Origin: Candidula unifasciata
Taxonomy: Eukaryota > Mollusca > Gastropoda > Stylommatophora > Geomitridae
Assembly (NCBI GenBank): GCA_905116865.2
Contig: CAJHNH020002024.1
Location: 470,668 to 534,667 of the forward strand
DNA: 64,000 nucleotides
Direction: 5' to 3'
The notes below the pieces were generated by a model, which saw only the letters and a list, made by a program, of their open reading frames with translations, did no database searches and was not told the origin of the DNA. Made by a program: the position numbers and the translations under genes. Positions within the stretch are counted from its first letter, which is position 1. Every line of letters begins with the position of its first letter. This document shows positions 38,165-41,830 of the stretch, piece after piece.

Positions 38165-39350
38165 CGTGTTTGCCCTTGGAAGGGTGGATTGGCAGTGTGG
38201 CACGTCGTGTTTTGGCTTACAGCTAGGCTGCGCTATCTTTGACTCTGGGCTCAAGACATCCGATATTAATCAACATTTTATGACATGTTTGTTAAGAGGC
38301 AGTTGGTTTATTCACCCCCCCCCCCCCCCCCTTTTTTTTTTTTTCTCGCAAAACGGACAAGGAACCCATTCATTCATCAGGTAGCTGCCCCTTTGCAGAA
38401 CGTCGTTCTCATCACGGTCTGGCTGAAAAAAAAACTCGGTCTCTCGCCAGCTCTCCCGCCCTATGTATTTGCATATTTAAGCAATCACTTATATGCTGTG
38501 CCCATCTTCGTATTGGTCGGCCCCTGCCTCTCCTTCCTGGTACACAAGGAACCCACATAGGGAAATTTAGTATCCATCTTTTCTTTAAGAGTTTGATGTA
38601 GATTTAATGGCATTATATACTACAAGTCTGTAGACAGTAATTCAATAAGCAAATGACCAATTACACACACAGCGAACGAACAAACGAAAAAATGAACAAA
38701 CGAACGAACAAACTTTATTTTCAAAAGGGTTACAAATTGGGCACGCAGTCTGACATTCGGCCCTTCTAAGCACTCATTTTTCAGAAGACCAATGCCTGTT
38801 ATCAATAATGCATGTTATGGATGTAAGGAGAGGGCAAAGAAGACTGATTCCCATCCATTATTTCGGAAGAATTGCACAAGAAAGAACGGAGTGGTGAAGT
38901 ACAATAGTGCAAGCCACGTGTGGCATTTATGGCACAACAGGATGGTTGTGATGATGATGATGATGTTGATTATTTTAGACAATATTAAAAATCTGCCCCT
39001 GTGAGGATTTGAACCTAAAACCTTGGGGCCAGCAGGCAGTTATCTAGCCACTGGACTACTAAACTCATGATCTGTAGAGAGAGATAACATCAATGTTATC
39101 TAATCCTACTTATCTGGAGAACTCTATATAATCTTATTAAATCCCAAAGATAATATCTAAGGCGTTAGTGAAACGAGCCTACGGGCTGGAGAAAGACGGA
39201 AACGATAATTGTTAACAGACATTTATGATGATGTCTGGTGAATAATAATAAGGCAGGTAGAATGATTCAGCACTGAAAACAATGTTTTATACTTACTGTT
39301 TTAGACCGAGCTGCTTGTCCTTCAGTTTTCTCAGGTGTGTCTGTATCCAT
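3465..39350 (-). CDS. SLC2A1-like: class I facilitative glucose transporter (GLUT1-like), 12 coding exons
   Basis: The product is a plasma-membrane uniporter of the major facilitator superfamily (sugar porter family) that should carry glucose or related hexoses down their gradient. Twelve exons join with consistent phases into 533 residues, a normal GLUT length. Visible hallmarks are: [11 protein letters not shown] in TM1 (residues ~38-48); an N-glycosylation sequon NET at 57-59 in the first outer loop; RFGRKG at 101-106; PESPR at 220-224; QLSQQFSG at 289-296, where QLS is the class I motif; DRLGRR at 341-346; GPGSIPW at 394-400; and PETKG at 465-469. The C-terminus has 64 residues after PETKG. 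GPGP of vertebrate class I proteins is GPGS here. The start codon has a good context (AACATGG). It is probably an invertebrate co-orthologue of SLC2A1-4, and which paralogue cannot be told. The promoter and poly(A) site were not found. Confidence 0.95.
3753..4452. other. intron 11, unassigned part
   Basis: I see no coding exon or recognisable mobile element here, only a short A-run at 4,198-4,214. Confidence 0.4.
4453..4660 (+). mobile_element. LINE family A, 5'-truncated 3' end with GAA tail
   Basis: It is the plus-strand counterpart of the last part of the element at 6,180-7,439. It has the '[10 protein letters not shown]' cysteine segment and the 'VKLYGR...ELQKTVNFI' segment, then the 3' UTR 'GACAACATTGCAGATATAGA' and an AAGAAGAAG tail at 4,650-4,657. 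There is a small internal frame break. Confidence 0.8.
4835..4916 (-). mobile_element. LINE family E 3' tail plus long G-run
   Basis: On the minus strand the sequence reads a GGGGTAAAAGGTGGAAGAG terminal stretch and then GAA repeats. The copy at 22,260-22,475 ends in the same way. Next to it (4,886-4,916) is an uninterrupted plus-strand run of about 30 G. Confidence 0.6.
5010..5600 (-). mobile_element. LINE family B, RNase H to C-terminus, broken
   Basis: The minus strand encodes the C-terminal block 'VTRGSDQ...[25 protein letters not shown]' and a cysteine pair before the stop (5,014-5,220). Upstream, to about 5,600, there are fragments of an RNase H domain with several stops. It ends in an imperfect AGCTC repeat tail (5,033-5,050). 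This family is present at least eight times in the window. Confidence 0.65.
6180..7439 (-). mobile_element. LINE family A, 3' half with RNase H domain
   Basis: The open frame reads about 407 codons back from 6,216 to an in-frame TAG at 7,440-7,442. The order is: a post-RT '[21 protein letters not shown]' segment near 7,370-7,420, an RNase H domain with 'YTDGSA', 'DAEVQAI' and 'LTDAKAV' carrying the acidic residues, then '[21 protein letters not shown]'. A C-terminal CTCG...H..DC cysteine/histidine segment follows. The 3' UTR ends in a GAAGAAGAAG tail at 6,181-6,190. The element is 5'-truncated, because the endonuclease and RT domains are missing. It lies in intron 11 on the same strand as the host gene. 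The clade is probably within the I/Jockey/Ingi group, not tested. The open RNase H frame suggests it is fairly young. Confidence 0.85.
7560..8130. other. intron 11, unassigned part
   Basis: No coding exon is supported here. The overlapping short frames at 7,842-8,134 contain hydrophobic residues but have no splice sites in phase with the transporter. Confidence 0.4.
8131..8370. repeat. 48-bp minisatellite, five copies
   Basis: Unit: GATTTGTTAATGTTATTTGA plus the TAAGTAAATCATACTGTTTA stretch and TAGTCCAG-like ends. It is exactly 48 bp, so one frame stays open on the minus strand. It is in intron 11 of the transporter gene. Confidence 0.9.
8749..8876 (-). CDS. SLC2A1-like: GLUT-like gene, coding exon 11
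   Basis: Encodes the second and third bases of Gly396 and residues 397-438. Acceptor TTTACAG, donor GTGAGC. It contains [13 protein letters not shown] and RPAAM, the conserved TM10/loop segment with the sugar-site tryptophan (W400), and a second tryptophan at 424. Confidence 0.95.
9092..9233. mobile_element. short TTAA-flanked inverted-repeat element (MITE)
   Basis: The segment begins TTAACTCTTTGAGTTCC and ends GGGACAAAGAGTTAA. The first 11 bases are therefore a perfect terminal inverted repeat including TTAA at both ends. A TTAA target site and this size suit a piggyBac-type MITE. The assignment is an inference. Confidence 0.45.
9255..9830. repeat. degenerate GATG/GACA/GATA tetranucleotide array
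   Basis: Strongly purine-rich GGATGGACAGATGAATG-like units without a fixed long period. The minus-strand open frames here are products of the repeat. Confidence 0.85.
10375..10495 (+). mobile_element. SINE family S1, internal fragment
   Basis: Matches the middle of S1 (ctgcacacaaataagtcaga..ctgtaaaacagatgttcatg..), is diverged, and lacks both ends. Confidence 0.5.
10671..10746 (-). CDS. SLC2A1-like: GLUT-like gene, coding exon 10
   Basis: Encodes residues 371-395 and the first base of Gly396. Acceptor TTTTTAACAG, donor GTAAGC. It is a 76-nt exon carrying most of TM9 and the start of GPG-SIPW. Confidence 0.93.
10750..11440. other. intron 9, unassigned part
   Basis: There is an ATTC/TTTC-rich low-complexity patch at 11,078-11,162. 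I see no exon or clear mobile element. Confidence 0.5.
11446..11935 (+). mobile_element. LINE family B, RNase H C-terminus
   Basis: The plus-strand frame carries '[19 protein letters not shown]', the end of an RNase H domain. After a TGA at 11,692-11,694 the same frame continues through '[19 protein letters not shown]' to a CPEC motif and stop near 11,901. Stops and substitutions mark it as a fossil. Confidence 0.75.
12410..12716. repeat. compound microsatellite AG / TG / GTGTGC / TC
   Basis: (AG)n at 12,410-12,458, (TG)n and alternating GTGTGC/GTGC units at 12,459-12,634, then (TC)n at 12,644-12,714. The long frames across it are repeat artefacts. Confidence 0.95.
12985..13310 (-). mobile_element. 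LINE relic (family I) C-terminal segment
   Basis: The minus strand reads broken pieces of a C-terminal LINE segment: a [19 protein letters not shown] run, a [13 protein letters not shown] run, then 'ARDQ..FSG'. The copy at 38,355-38,555 shares most of it. Frames are broken by stops. Confidence 0.55.
13356..13568 (-). CDS. SLC2A1-like: GLUT-like gene, coding exon 9
   Basis: Encodes residues 300-370, phase 0 at both ends. Acceptor TGTTCACAG, donor GTAAGT. It contains VFFYSTSLF in TM7, [10 protein letters not shown] in the TM8-9 loop (the family's second RXGRR-type motif) and GLAGMA. Confidence 0.96.
13569..14035. repeat. degenerate ~95-bp tandem repeat in intron 8
   Basis: About five diverged units repeat the pattern 'tgtgaa-ata-gat..gacattacctaaactttaaaggatgg'. 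The array begins directly at the exon 9 acceptor and its units resemble that acceptor. Confidence 0.65.
14250..14268. repeat. G homopolymer run
   Basis: An uninterrupted run of about 19 G on the plus strand in intron 8. Confidence 0.9.
14631..14729 (-). CDS. SLC2A1-like: GLUT-like gene, coding exon 8
   Basis: Encodes residues 267-299, phase 0 at both ends. Acceptor TTTACAG, donor GTGAGT. It carries [11 protein letters not shown], the TM7 sugar-binding and selectivity segment of class I GLUTs. Confidence 0.96.
14795..14900 (+). mobile_element. LINE family B terminal fragment
   Basis: The segment '[15 protein letters not shown]' and the following ATATTGAGTCTTAATTCAAA end match the last part of LINE family B. 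It is 5'-truncated and decayed. Confidence 0.55.
15597..15825 (+). repeat. interspersed repeat H with CTAC tail
   Basis: Shares 'TTTGAAGCCCCACCCTGGCT', 'GATCCTCATC..ATGGTGGCA' and 'TCGGGTGTTTATCGCTTGTG'-like stretches with copies at 40,975-41,310 and 44,283-44,485. It ends in CTAC repeats. The class is unknown; the simple-repeat tail suggests a retroelement. Confidence 0.65.
15870..16110 (-). mobile_element. LINE family B terminal fragment
   Basis: The minus strand encodes '[23 protein letters not shown]', '[20 protein letters not shown]' and 'LLKMGTEH'. It then continues to the CPEC-like end and a TTGAT/TTAAT-type tail near 15,860-15,880. Confidence 0.75.
16356..16438 (-). CDS. SLC2A1-like: GLUT-like gene, coding exon 7 (83 nt)
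   Basis: Encodes two bases of Ala239 and residues 240-266. Acceptor ACAACAG, donor GTCAGT. The segment [18 protein letters not shown] matches the intracellular helix region (LRG-x-x-D-V...D-I-EM) of GLUTs, between PESPR and TM7. It is too short to stand out as an open frame. I found it because the phases of exons 6 and 8 require it. Confidence 0.9.
16700..17432 (+). mobile_element. decayed reverse-transcriptase LINE relic
   Basis: Motifs appear in order with many stops: 'YDS' (motif A region), 'FGIPKK', '[15 protein letters not shown]' (motif B region), 'GYAEDI' where GYADD would be expected (motif C), then '[14 protein letters not shown]' near 17,385-17,425. Confidence 0.65.
17439..17522 (+). 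mobile_element. SPIN-like hAT element, terminal fragment
   Basis: A segment ending GGAAGGTTGAAAACCACTG, preceded by 'ATGGTTGGGGGTAGTCACAA' and 'TATTAAAGGGTCGTGGCATT'. This is one end of the same family as 30,118-30,315. Only this end is present, directly after the LINE relic. Confidence 0.65.
17695..17968 (+). mobile_element. SINE family S1 with GAA tail
   Basis: Nearly full-length but diverged S1 with a C-rich interruption at 17,716-17,755. It ends AAGAAAAAGAAGAAGA. Confidence 0.7.
18356..18562. repeat. polypyrimidine TTC/TCC array
   Basis: About 200 bp of almost pure pyrimidine on the plus strand. Long frames on both strands are artefacts. Confidence 0.9.
18570..18765 (+). mobile_element. 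tRNA-derived SINE family S4
   Basis: The head shows A-box-like 'TGGTCTAGCCATC' and B-box-like 'GGTCGTGAGTTTG'. The body 'TTTCTACAGAGATCCCTGGG' and 'CATCGCCAGAGCTG' is shared with 21,795-22,015. Confidence 0.6.
19036..19230 (-). mobile_element. SINE family S1 copy
   Basis: On the minus strand it has the S1 middle and end (aagaaaccaacagtctgctt.., ..gtgtcagcgctaagaagaag). Confidence 0.65.
19452..19559 (-). CDS. SLC2A1-like: GLUT-like gene, coding exon 6
   Basis: Encodes residues 204-238, with split codons at both ends (Gly203, Ala239). Acceptor TGTTCTAG, donor GTAAGG. It carries [12 protein letters not shown], the strongly conserved end of TM6 and start of the large cytoplasmic loop. Confidence 0.96.
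20018..20284 (+). mobile_element. LINE family F 3' end with 9-bp target-site duplication
   Basis: Plus-strand frame '[36 protein letters not shown]', then '[17 protein letters not shown]' and stop, is the C-terminal end of a LINE ORF2. A short GACGATGA tail follows. ACTTACCTA occurs at 20,018-20,026 and again at 20,276-20,284, exactly bracketing the element (20,027-20,275). The right copy is the complement of the exon 5 splice donor, so the insertion duplicated the donor. A second copy of the LINE is at 41,570-41,830. Confidence 0.8.
20282..20452 (-). CDS. SLC2A1-like: GLUT-like gene, coding exon 5
   Basis: Encodes residues 147-202, with split glycine codons at 146 and 203. Acceptor ACCCCAAG, donor GTAAGT. 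It contains [14 protein letters not shown] and RGGIGVLHQ in the TM4-5 region. The donor lies inside a 9-bp target-site duplication of the adjacent LINE. The frame stays open past the donor to a stop at 20,190. Confidence 0.95.
   Translation of the reverse strand, partial: VCTLVSAPSTCLKSVPRASGEGLVCYTRWQSLLHCWSHRSWDSQSCLGHLSTGTFC
20480..20660. repeat. degenerate ~24-bp TTACTTCAATATTAGATCA repeat
   Basis: About seven diverged units just upstream of exon 5 in intron 4. Confidence 0.75.
20770..20840 (-). mobile_element. SINE family S1 fragment
   Basis: Short match to the S1 middle (gaaccagcagtgtgcataca on the minus strand). Confidence 0.45.
20930..21490 (+). mobile_element. LINE family B, RNase H domain
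   Basis: Frame 21,056-21,457 carries '[11 protein letters not shown]', then '[14 protein letters not shown]' and 'LSDSQS'. This is an RNase H fold with its acidic positions D, E/D and D largely visible. The domain then collapses and ends near a TGATGTCAATTCTTAATCA family-B terminus. The CPGH segment is deleted. Confidence 0.75.
21536..21720 (-). mobile_element. SINE family S1 copy
   Basis: Minus-strand S1 with the conserved middle (gaaccagcagtctgcataac) and an AAAGAAAAAGAAGA tail. Confidence 0.65.
21795..22015 (+). mobile_element. tRNA-derived SINE family S4
   Basis: Second, more diverged S4 copy, preceded by a T-rich run. It shares 'ACAAAGATCCTTGATATCAT' and the AAAGACTGTGCCAAATAAAG-type end. 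Confidence 0.5.
22258..22475 (-). mobile_element. LINE family E C-terminus with GAA tail
   Basis: The minus-strand frame includes '[17 protein letters not shown]', a LINE C-terminal motif. It ends in GGTACAAGGTGGAAGAGAAG and GAA repeats. The tail matches 4,835-4,880. Confidence 0.65.
22790..22985. repeat. degenerate AGAAGGCATACAGAAGACAT repeat
   Basis: Short diverged repeats of about 14-16 bp lying just downstream of exon 4 in intron 4. Confidence 0.7.
23016..23140 (-). CDS. SLC2A1-like: GLUT-like gene, coding exon 4
   Basis: Encodes residues 105-145, with split codons Arg104 and Gly146. Acceptor TACTAACAG, donor GTAAGT. It covers the loop after RFGR and TM3 to the start of TM4 ([14 protein letters not shown]). 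Confidence 0.95.
23520..26095. repeat. 43-bp minisatellite, about 60 copies, with a 301-bp higher-order period
   Basis: The unit contains GGGCTACAACCTGGTATCAG followed by TGAGATGACAAAACCATGACACT. Between about 23,990 and 24,790 the same seven-monomer pattern recurs three times. For example, 'ACACTGGTCTACAGCC' recurs near 24,083, 24,384 and 24,685, a spacing of 301 = 7 x 43. It is in intron 3 of the transporter gene. The array is nearly free of indels. Confidence 0.95.
26205..26480 (-). mobile_element. LINE family B terminal fragment
   Basis: On the minus strand the terminal block (GGTGTCATTGAAATTGGAAC..., GAAGATGGGGACAGAGCGCTT) ends in TTGATTCTTAATTTAA. It is heavily decayed. Confidence 0.65.
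26505..26815 (-). mobile_element. tRNA-derived SINE family S3
   Basis: On the minus strand a tRNA-like head (A-box-like TGGCCTAGCGACTAGATG, B-box GGTCGTGAGTTC) is followed by a body with 'ATCACCCATCTTGTGCCGAT' and a TAGGTCTAGCCCTATATG stretch. Three units of GGGACTGCACCC form a short internal tandem repeat at 26,639-26,690. Confidence 0.75.
26838..26915 (+). mobile_element. SINE family S2 3' fragment
   Basis: Matches the S2 end (aaaaacagctaacaagtgct..gtaacatcctgtcaagg). Truncated. Confidence 0.45.
26920..27900. other. intron 3, unassigned part
   Basis: AT-rich and without a supported exon. A possible tRNA-like SINE head (TGGCATAGAAGTTAGG... GATTCAAATC) lies at 27,711-27,765. Confidence 0.4.
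27905..28860. repeat. CTG/CTA/TTG trinucleotide arrays
   Basis: Imperfect trinucleotide repeats at 27,905-27,960 and 28,240-28,860. They are interrupted by about 280 bp of unique or SINE-like sequence (27,962-28,235). Long Leu-, Ala- and Val-rich frames on both strands are artefacts. Confidence 0.9.
28890..29400 (+). promoter_or_regulatory. LTR-like promoter module with heat-shock element
   Basis: Within 340 bp on the plus strand I see a CRE-like GACGTCAC (29,018-29,025) overlapping an E-box CACGTG (29,023-29,028), then a perfect heat-shock element pattern GAAnnTTCnnGAA (29,136-29,148). A TATATAAG box (29,165-29,172) and an AATAAA signal (29,351-29,356) follow. The segment starts with the inverted repeat TGTTG-AAA-CAACA. 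The order of TATA then poly(A) signal fits U3-R of an LTR, probably solo. No matching second LTR or TSD was found. A short frame (29,364-29,546) follows with no recognised product. Confidence 0.45.
29400..29760. other. intron 3, unassigned part
   Basis: It holds an acidic short frame ending at 29,546 and a GGAGGAAGAAGAAGG purine run. No family is recognised. Confidence 0.35.
29770..29925. repeat. CTG/CTA/TTG trinucleotide array
   Basis: Same composition as 28,240-28,860. Together the two arrays flank the LTR-like module. Confidence 0.85.
30118..30315 (+). mobile_element. SPIN-like hAT non-autonomous element
   Basis: 198 bp with terminal inverted repeats (CAGCAGTTCTCAACC at the left, complement of CAAAGGTTCTCAACC at the right). 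The flanking 8-mers CTTCAGAA and CTCTAGAA match at 6 of 8 positions, as expected for an aged hAT target duplication. The internal landmarks 'GATCGCGACATTTTTG', 'CCATCGGAAAACA', 'GCCACAACATGAGGAGG' and 'AAAGGGTCGCGGC' are those I know from SPIN (SPACE INVADERS) elements. There is no coding capacity. A second partial copy is at 17,439-17,522. Confidence 0.75.
30410..30600. repeat. ACT/TAC trinucleotide-rich stretch
   Basis: Imperfect trinucleotide repeats (TACTACTTCTAC-like), preceded by a C-rich run at 30,341-30,378. Confidence 0.75.
30600..31080. other. intron 3, unassigned part
   Basis: AT-rich with no supported feature. Confidence 0.4.
31114..31402 (+). mobile_element. SINE family S1, full-length copy
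   Basis: About 289 bp. It begins CCGTGTGGGTTCCGGGGCCC and passes through 'GAATAGACCCACTGCC', 'CATCTGCCGGAGAGGCAAGG' and 'AACCAACAGTCTG'. It ends 'CCGCCAGAGTGTACAGCTGG', then 'GAACATGAAGAAGAAGAAG'. TA repeats flank it on both sides, so it probably landed in a TA microsatellite. Confidence 0.8.
31671..31831 (-). CDS. SLC2A1-like: GLUT-like gene, coding exon 3
   Basis: Encodes residues 51-103 and two bases of Arg104. Acceptor GTTCCACAG, donor GTGAGT. It carries the N-glycosylation sequon NET (57-59) in the first outer loop, then TM2 ([18 protein letters not shown]) and RFGR. Confidence 0.95.
32400..33588. repeat. 18-bp minisatellite, about 66 copies
   Basis: Unit: AGCACAGTGCTAGAGATG. Variants are confined to a few positions (GAAGAG for GATGAG, AATGC for AGTGC, TTGAGGTGA). 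Because the period is a multiple of three, one frame is open for 391 codons on the plus strand and others for 430 and 300 codons on the minus strand. These encode six-residue repeats such as MSTVLE. No start context, signal or family supports translation. It is in intron 2. Confidence 0.95.
33817..34165 (-). mobile_element. LINE family D C-terminus with GAA tail
   Basis: Same family as 40,005-40,510: minus-strand C-terminal LINE segment, decayed, ending in AATGCTGAAGAAGAAGAAG. Confidence 0.7.
34166..34829. other. intron 2, unassigned part
   Basis: No supported feature. Part of 34,250-34,500 has a balanced base composition but no conserved frame. Confidence 0.4.
34830..34925 (-). CDS. SLC2A1-like: GLUT-like gene, coding exon 2
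   Basis: Encodes residues 19-50, phase 0 at both ends. The acceptor is a long T-run followed by CAG, donor GTAATG. It contains TM1 with [17 protein letters not shown]. Confidence 0.96.
35025..36535. repeat. 30-bp minisatellite, about 50 copies, with a 90-bp higher-order period
   Basis: Unit: CATATAGAGATATGTACACA plus CAAACCACTA. In the middle, three unit variants alternate, so the 'AATCTACTAC' variant recurs at 35,651, 35,741 and 35,831. Overlapping open frames on both strands are artefacts of the 3n period. It is in intron 1. Confidence 0.95.
36655..36885 (-). mobile_element. tRNA-derived SINE family S3
   Basis: Minus-strand copy with A box (TGGCGTAGCGGCTAGACG) and B box (GGTCGTGGGTTCGCTCCC), body 'ATCACCCATCTTGTGCCGAT' and the 'TAGGTCTAGCCCTATTTG' end. 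Confidence 0.8.
36890..37445. other. intron 1, unassigned part
   Basis: AT-rich with no supported feature. Confidence 0.4.
37447..37620. mobile_element. two SINE S2 fragments in opposite orientation
   Basis: 37,447-37,545 is the S2 core on the minus strand. 37,545-37,620 is an S2 3' part on the plus strand ('AGAAAAACCACAAGGGCCAA', 'GGTTCTGCAACGTCCTGTAA'). The two are head to head. Confidence 0.6.
37980..38165. repeat. polypyrimidine TTC/TCC/TTCC array
   Basis: Almost pure pyrimidine on the plus strand. The Glu-rich minus frame and the Ser/Leu-rich plus frames are artefacts. Confidence 0.9.
38355..38555 (-). mobile_element. LINE relic (family I) C-terminal segment
   Basis: Second copy of the segment at 12,985-13,200 ('CTTTGCAGAACGTCGTTCTC' and 'GGCCCCTGCCTCTCCTTCCT' on the plus strand). 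Decayed. Confidence 0.55.
38995..39062 (-). mobile_element. tRNA-like SINE head
   Basis: On the minus strand there is an A-box-like TGGCTAGATAACTG and a B-box GGTTCAAATCC about 30 nt apart. No intact cloverleaf is seen. Probably the head of a truncated SINE. Confidence 0.45.
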
Positions 39351-39397
39351 GTTCGTTCTCTGTTGCAGTTGTTGTCCTCTTTGGAGATCACGACTAC
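39297..39397 (-). CDS. SLC2A1-like: GLUT-like gene, first coding exon (with 47 nt of 5' UTR)
   Basis: The coding part is 39,297-39,350: residues 1-18, a short hydrophilic cytoplasmic N-terminus, ATG in the context AACATGG. Donor GTAAGT after an ACA codon. An acceptor (CATCCCCTCAG) ends at 39,398, so 39,351-39,397 is 5' UTR in the same exon. This implies at least one further upstream non-coding exon, not found. Confidence 0.85.
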
Positions 39398-39487
39398 CTG
39401 AGGGGATGTAAAGTTTTGAGTCAGTGAGAACGACAACACCAACTGTCACTGTCATATAGGCTGACGATGCTTCTTTCTGCACAGATT

Positions 39488-39560
39488 ATAGGATTCTTAC
39501 GGAACGGTTAAGATCGCTTGGCTTTCGTACTAAACATCCAGGTTCGAATCCTCGGTACGG
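39488..39560 (+). mobile_element. tRNA-like SINE head
   Basis: A-box-like GAACGGTTAAGATCG and a perfect B box GGTTCGAATCC. The flanks do not pair into a clean acceptor stem, so I read it as a SINE head, not a functional tRNA gene. Confidence 0.5.
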
Positions 39561-39689
39561 TTGTGAGTAATTTTCTGTCAGGCAAAAGTATAATCCTAAC
39601 CTGCACAGTGAGTAGCGACTGCATTAGCCATGCAGTCCTAAATCATCAAACTCGAAGACCACCCCTTCCCTTCTCCCCATCCCCCAACC

Positions 39690-39895
39690 TTGTTCCTATA
39701 GGCGTCAGTACCTCGGGAAGGGAGAGACTCCGACTCCTTATTGGTTCATTGTTAGACTCTTGCATGATCTTTGTCTTCGTTTTGCTGATTGTTAGCCCAA
39801 ATTCACACCAGGCATCGGCGAATAAAGACAGTAAACAGTGCAGTTCCTCCACTGAGTGTGTTGCAATTGCAGCCTCATCCCCAAAAAGCAACTCT
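39690..39895 (-). mobile_element. reverse-transcriptase motif C fragment of a LINE
   Basis: The minus-strand frame includes 'LFGDEAAIATHSVEELH' where FADD(A/D) is expected, then 'FGLTISKTKTKIM', the typical segment after RT motif C. The catalytic aspartates are degraded. It resembles the RT relic at 45,702-46,109. Confidence 0.7.
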
Positions 39896-40004
39896 CCAAT
39901 GAGTCAGAACCTTTATAATCTTGGTACTGGCTATGAGTATATGAGCATTGTAATGAGGGCCATCTGAGCGAGAATGGATTGGGAGAGGAAAGATGAACAA
40001 AAAG

Positions 40005-40510
40005 GTATCTTCTTCAGCATTCCGAGCCCTTGATTCTTTGCTGCAGATATCACCCGCCTCTATTAATCTCTCTGGCTGGCCTTCTCTTTCCAGTTGGTGA
40101 CACCAATTGTTTGCAGTTCTGTCTGGACATTATCTCTCCATTGTCTTCTTGGTCTGCCTCGTAGTCTACAACCATTCATCTCCCTTGTGTATACAGTTTT
40201 TTCTTCTCTGTCATCTGACATTCTTTCAATAAGCCCCATCCATTTCAGTCTATTGGCTCACATGGTGCCAGTGATCAGTGGTGGTAGTGATTTAAACAGA
40301 TTGTGAATTTTGTTGTTGCTTCTCACACTCCATTCCACATTTGTATCTTTGGTGGGTCAAAAGATTCGTCGTAAGACTGTTTTCGAACACCTGTAACAAG
40401 GCTTCACCTCTGGTATTTGTGCACCAAGTTTCAGACCTATATAACACGACTGGTCTTTTTAACGTTTTATATATTTTTATCTTGGTGTTGAGAGACAGAC
40501 TCAGCCTCTT
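40005..40510 (-). mobile_element. LINE family D C-terminus with GAA-type tail
   Basis: The minus strand reads 'SLNTKIKIYKTLKRPVVLY.SETW', then a broken C-terminal region ending 'CHQLEREGQPERL', and a GCTGAAGAAGA tail. The second copy at 33,817-34,165 supports a real family. Confidence 0.7.
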
Positions 40511-40974
40511 AAAATGTGTGTATGGGGAGGGGTGTCAATATATCTAATCCTTCTTTGAGTGCGTAAAATAATAAGATAACTTTAAAAGAACCTCTATGCG
40601 TGGTTGTAAAGGGGGGGGGGTGTGCTGAGCCATGTTACACATTTTCAAGGATCTACTCGGCAACCTGTAATGTTTCTTTTCCTGCTAACAATTATATCAT
40701 CGCCGCACAACAACACACTAGGAAAACTTAAACCGGCTAGTCCAGACCAAACACTTTCAGCCTGAGATTGAATCGTCCACTCTACCTACGCTTTAACACT
40801 ACTGGCTGACCTCAGCGTACACACATGCGCATGCGTACACACACCAACACATGCACATACAAACACATACATGCACACACATACACATACACAGACCACA
40901 ATTATAACCAGAAACTCCTAACAAGAGGATTAACTATTATGTTATGCCCGCGTCTTCAACTCAATGCAAGTTGT

Positions 40975-41310
40975 TGTTTTAAAGCCCCACCCTGGCTGTT
41001 GCCGGGAGCCCTAATATAACCCAACCTACCAGAGGGTCTGGCCGGCTCACTAGACTCAGAGGAAAGGCAAGGCGAACATTTAACCAGATTGTGACCGGTA
41101 CCATCAGTACTGGAACTCTGCGCTGGCTGCTGAAGATGAAGACAGATCACGCATGGGAATGCCCCGAATGCTGTGATGTCAATTCTTGACTCAACTCAAC
41201 TCAACCCAGCCTATGGTTTCTGGTACCTGTCCCCGGGTGATCCTCATCCGAGTGGTGGCATTTTGTGTCACCGGGTGTTTATCGCTCGTTGTGATGTCCT
41301 GGTGGAGTTG
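40975..41310 (+). repeat. interspersed repeat H, interrupted by a LINE B fragment
   Basis: The left part is 40,975-41,022, the right part 41,203-41,310. The family is shared with 15,597-15,825 and 44,283-44,485. The interruption is flanked by AACCCA on both sides. Confidence 0.7.
41023..41202 (+). mobile_element. LINE family B terminal fragment inserted in repeat H
   Basis: It encodes '[20 protein letters not shown]', '[20 protein letters not shown]' and stop, then a TCAACTCAACTCAAC tail. AACCCA at 41,017-41,022 and 41,203-41,208 is the likely target duplication. This is the best-preserved terminal block of the family in the window. Confidence 0.8.
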
Positions 41311-41569
41311 GACGTCATCATCGTCATCAAGGTGATTGAACTTGGTCAAGTTGTTTTCTTCTTCTTCTTCAGTGAATGAATGAATGGCCTCACCCATTGT
41401 CGAAATGTCGGATATATCATCGGTAGGCAGGCCAAACAATTTCTTGAGGCCTCAGAAATGTGGTTTACAGAAGAATGCTTAGAATACTTTGAACAGCCAG
41501 AAAGAGCAGCCAAGAGGTGTTAAAAGAGGCTGGGGCCTGAAGACAACTTATCACAGACATCAGAAGGAG

Positions 41570-41830
41570 ACAGTCATCATTTTTCGGCCATGTTATGAGA
41601 AGAGGGAAAATAGAACATGCTGTGAAAGATCTTTGGAAGGAGGGATAGAGGAACATAACGAGAGAAGATTTTTGACAGTCTTGTTGCATGGCATGGAGGT
41701 GTGTCAGCACTCTAACTGATACATGCTACAGGAGATCGCAGATTGTGGAGAGGCATGATCGCCCATGCCAGTCAGCAAGGTACCTGATGATGATGATGAT
41801 GATGATGATGACGATGATGATGATGATGAG
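41570..41830 (+). mobile_element. LINE family F C-terminus with GAT tail
   Basis: Begins 'FFGHVMRRGKIEHAVKD' and ends 'CACGACCGCCCATGCCAGTC'-like sequence, then GGTACCTGATGATGATGATG. The 40-bp GAT array at 41,788-41,828 is its tail. It is a diverged copy of 20,027-20,275. Confidence 0.7.

Noticed and set aside
39488..39560. Functional tRNA gene
   Set aside because: The A and B boxes are good, but acceptor and anticodon stems do not pair cleanly, and several similar heads in the window are SINEs.
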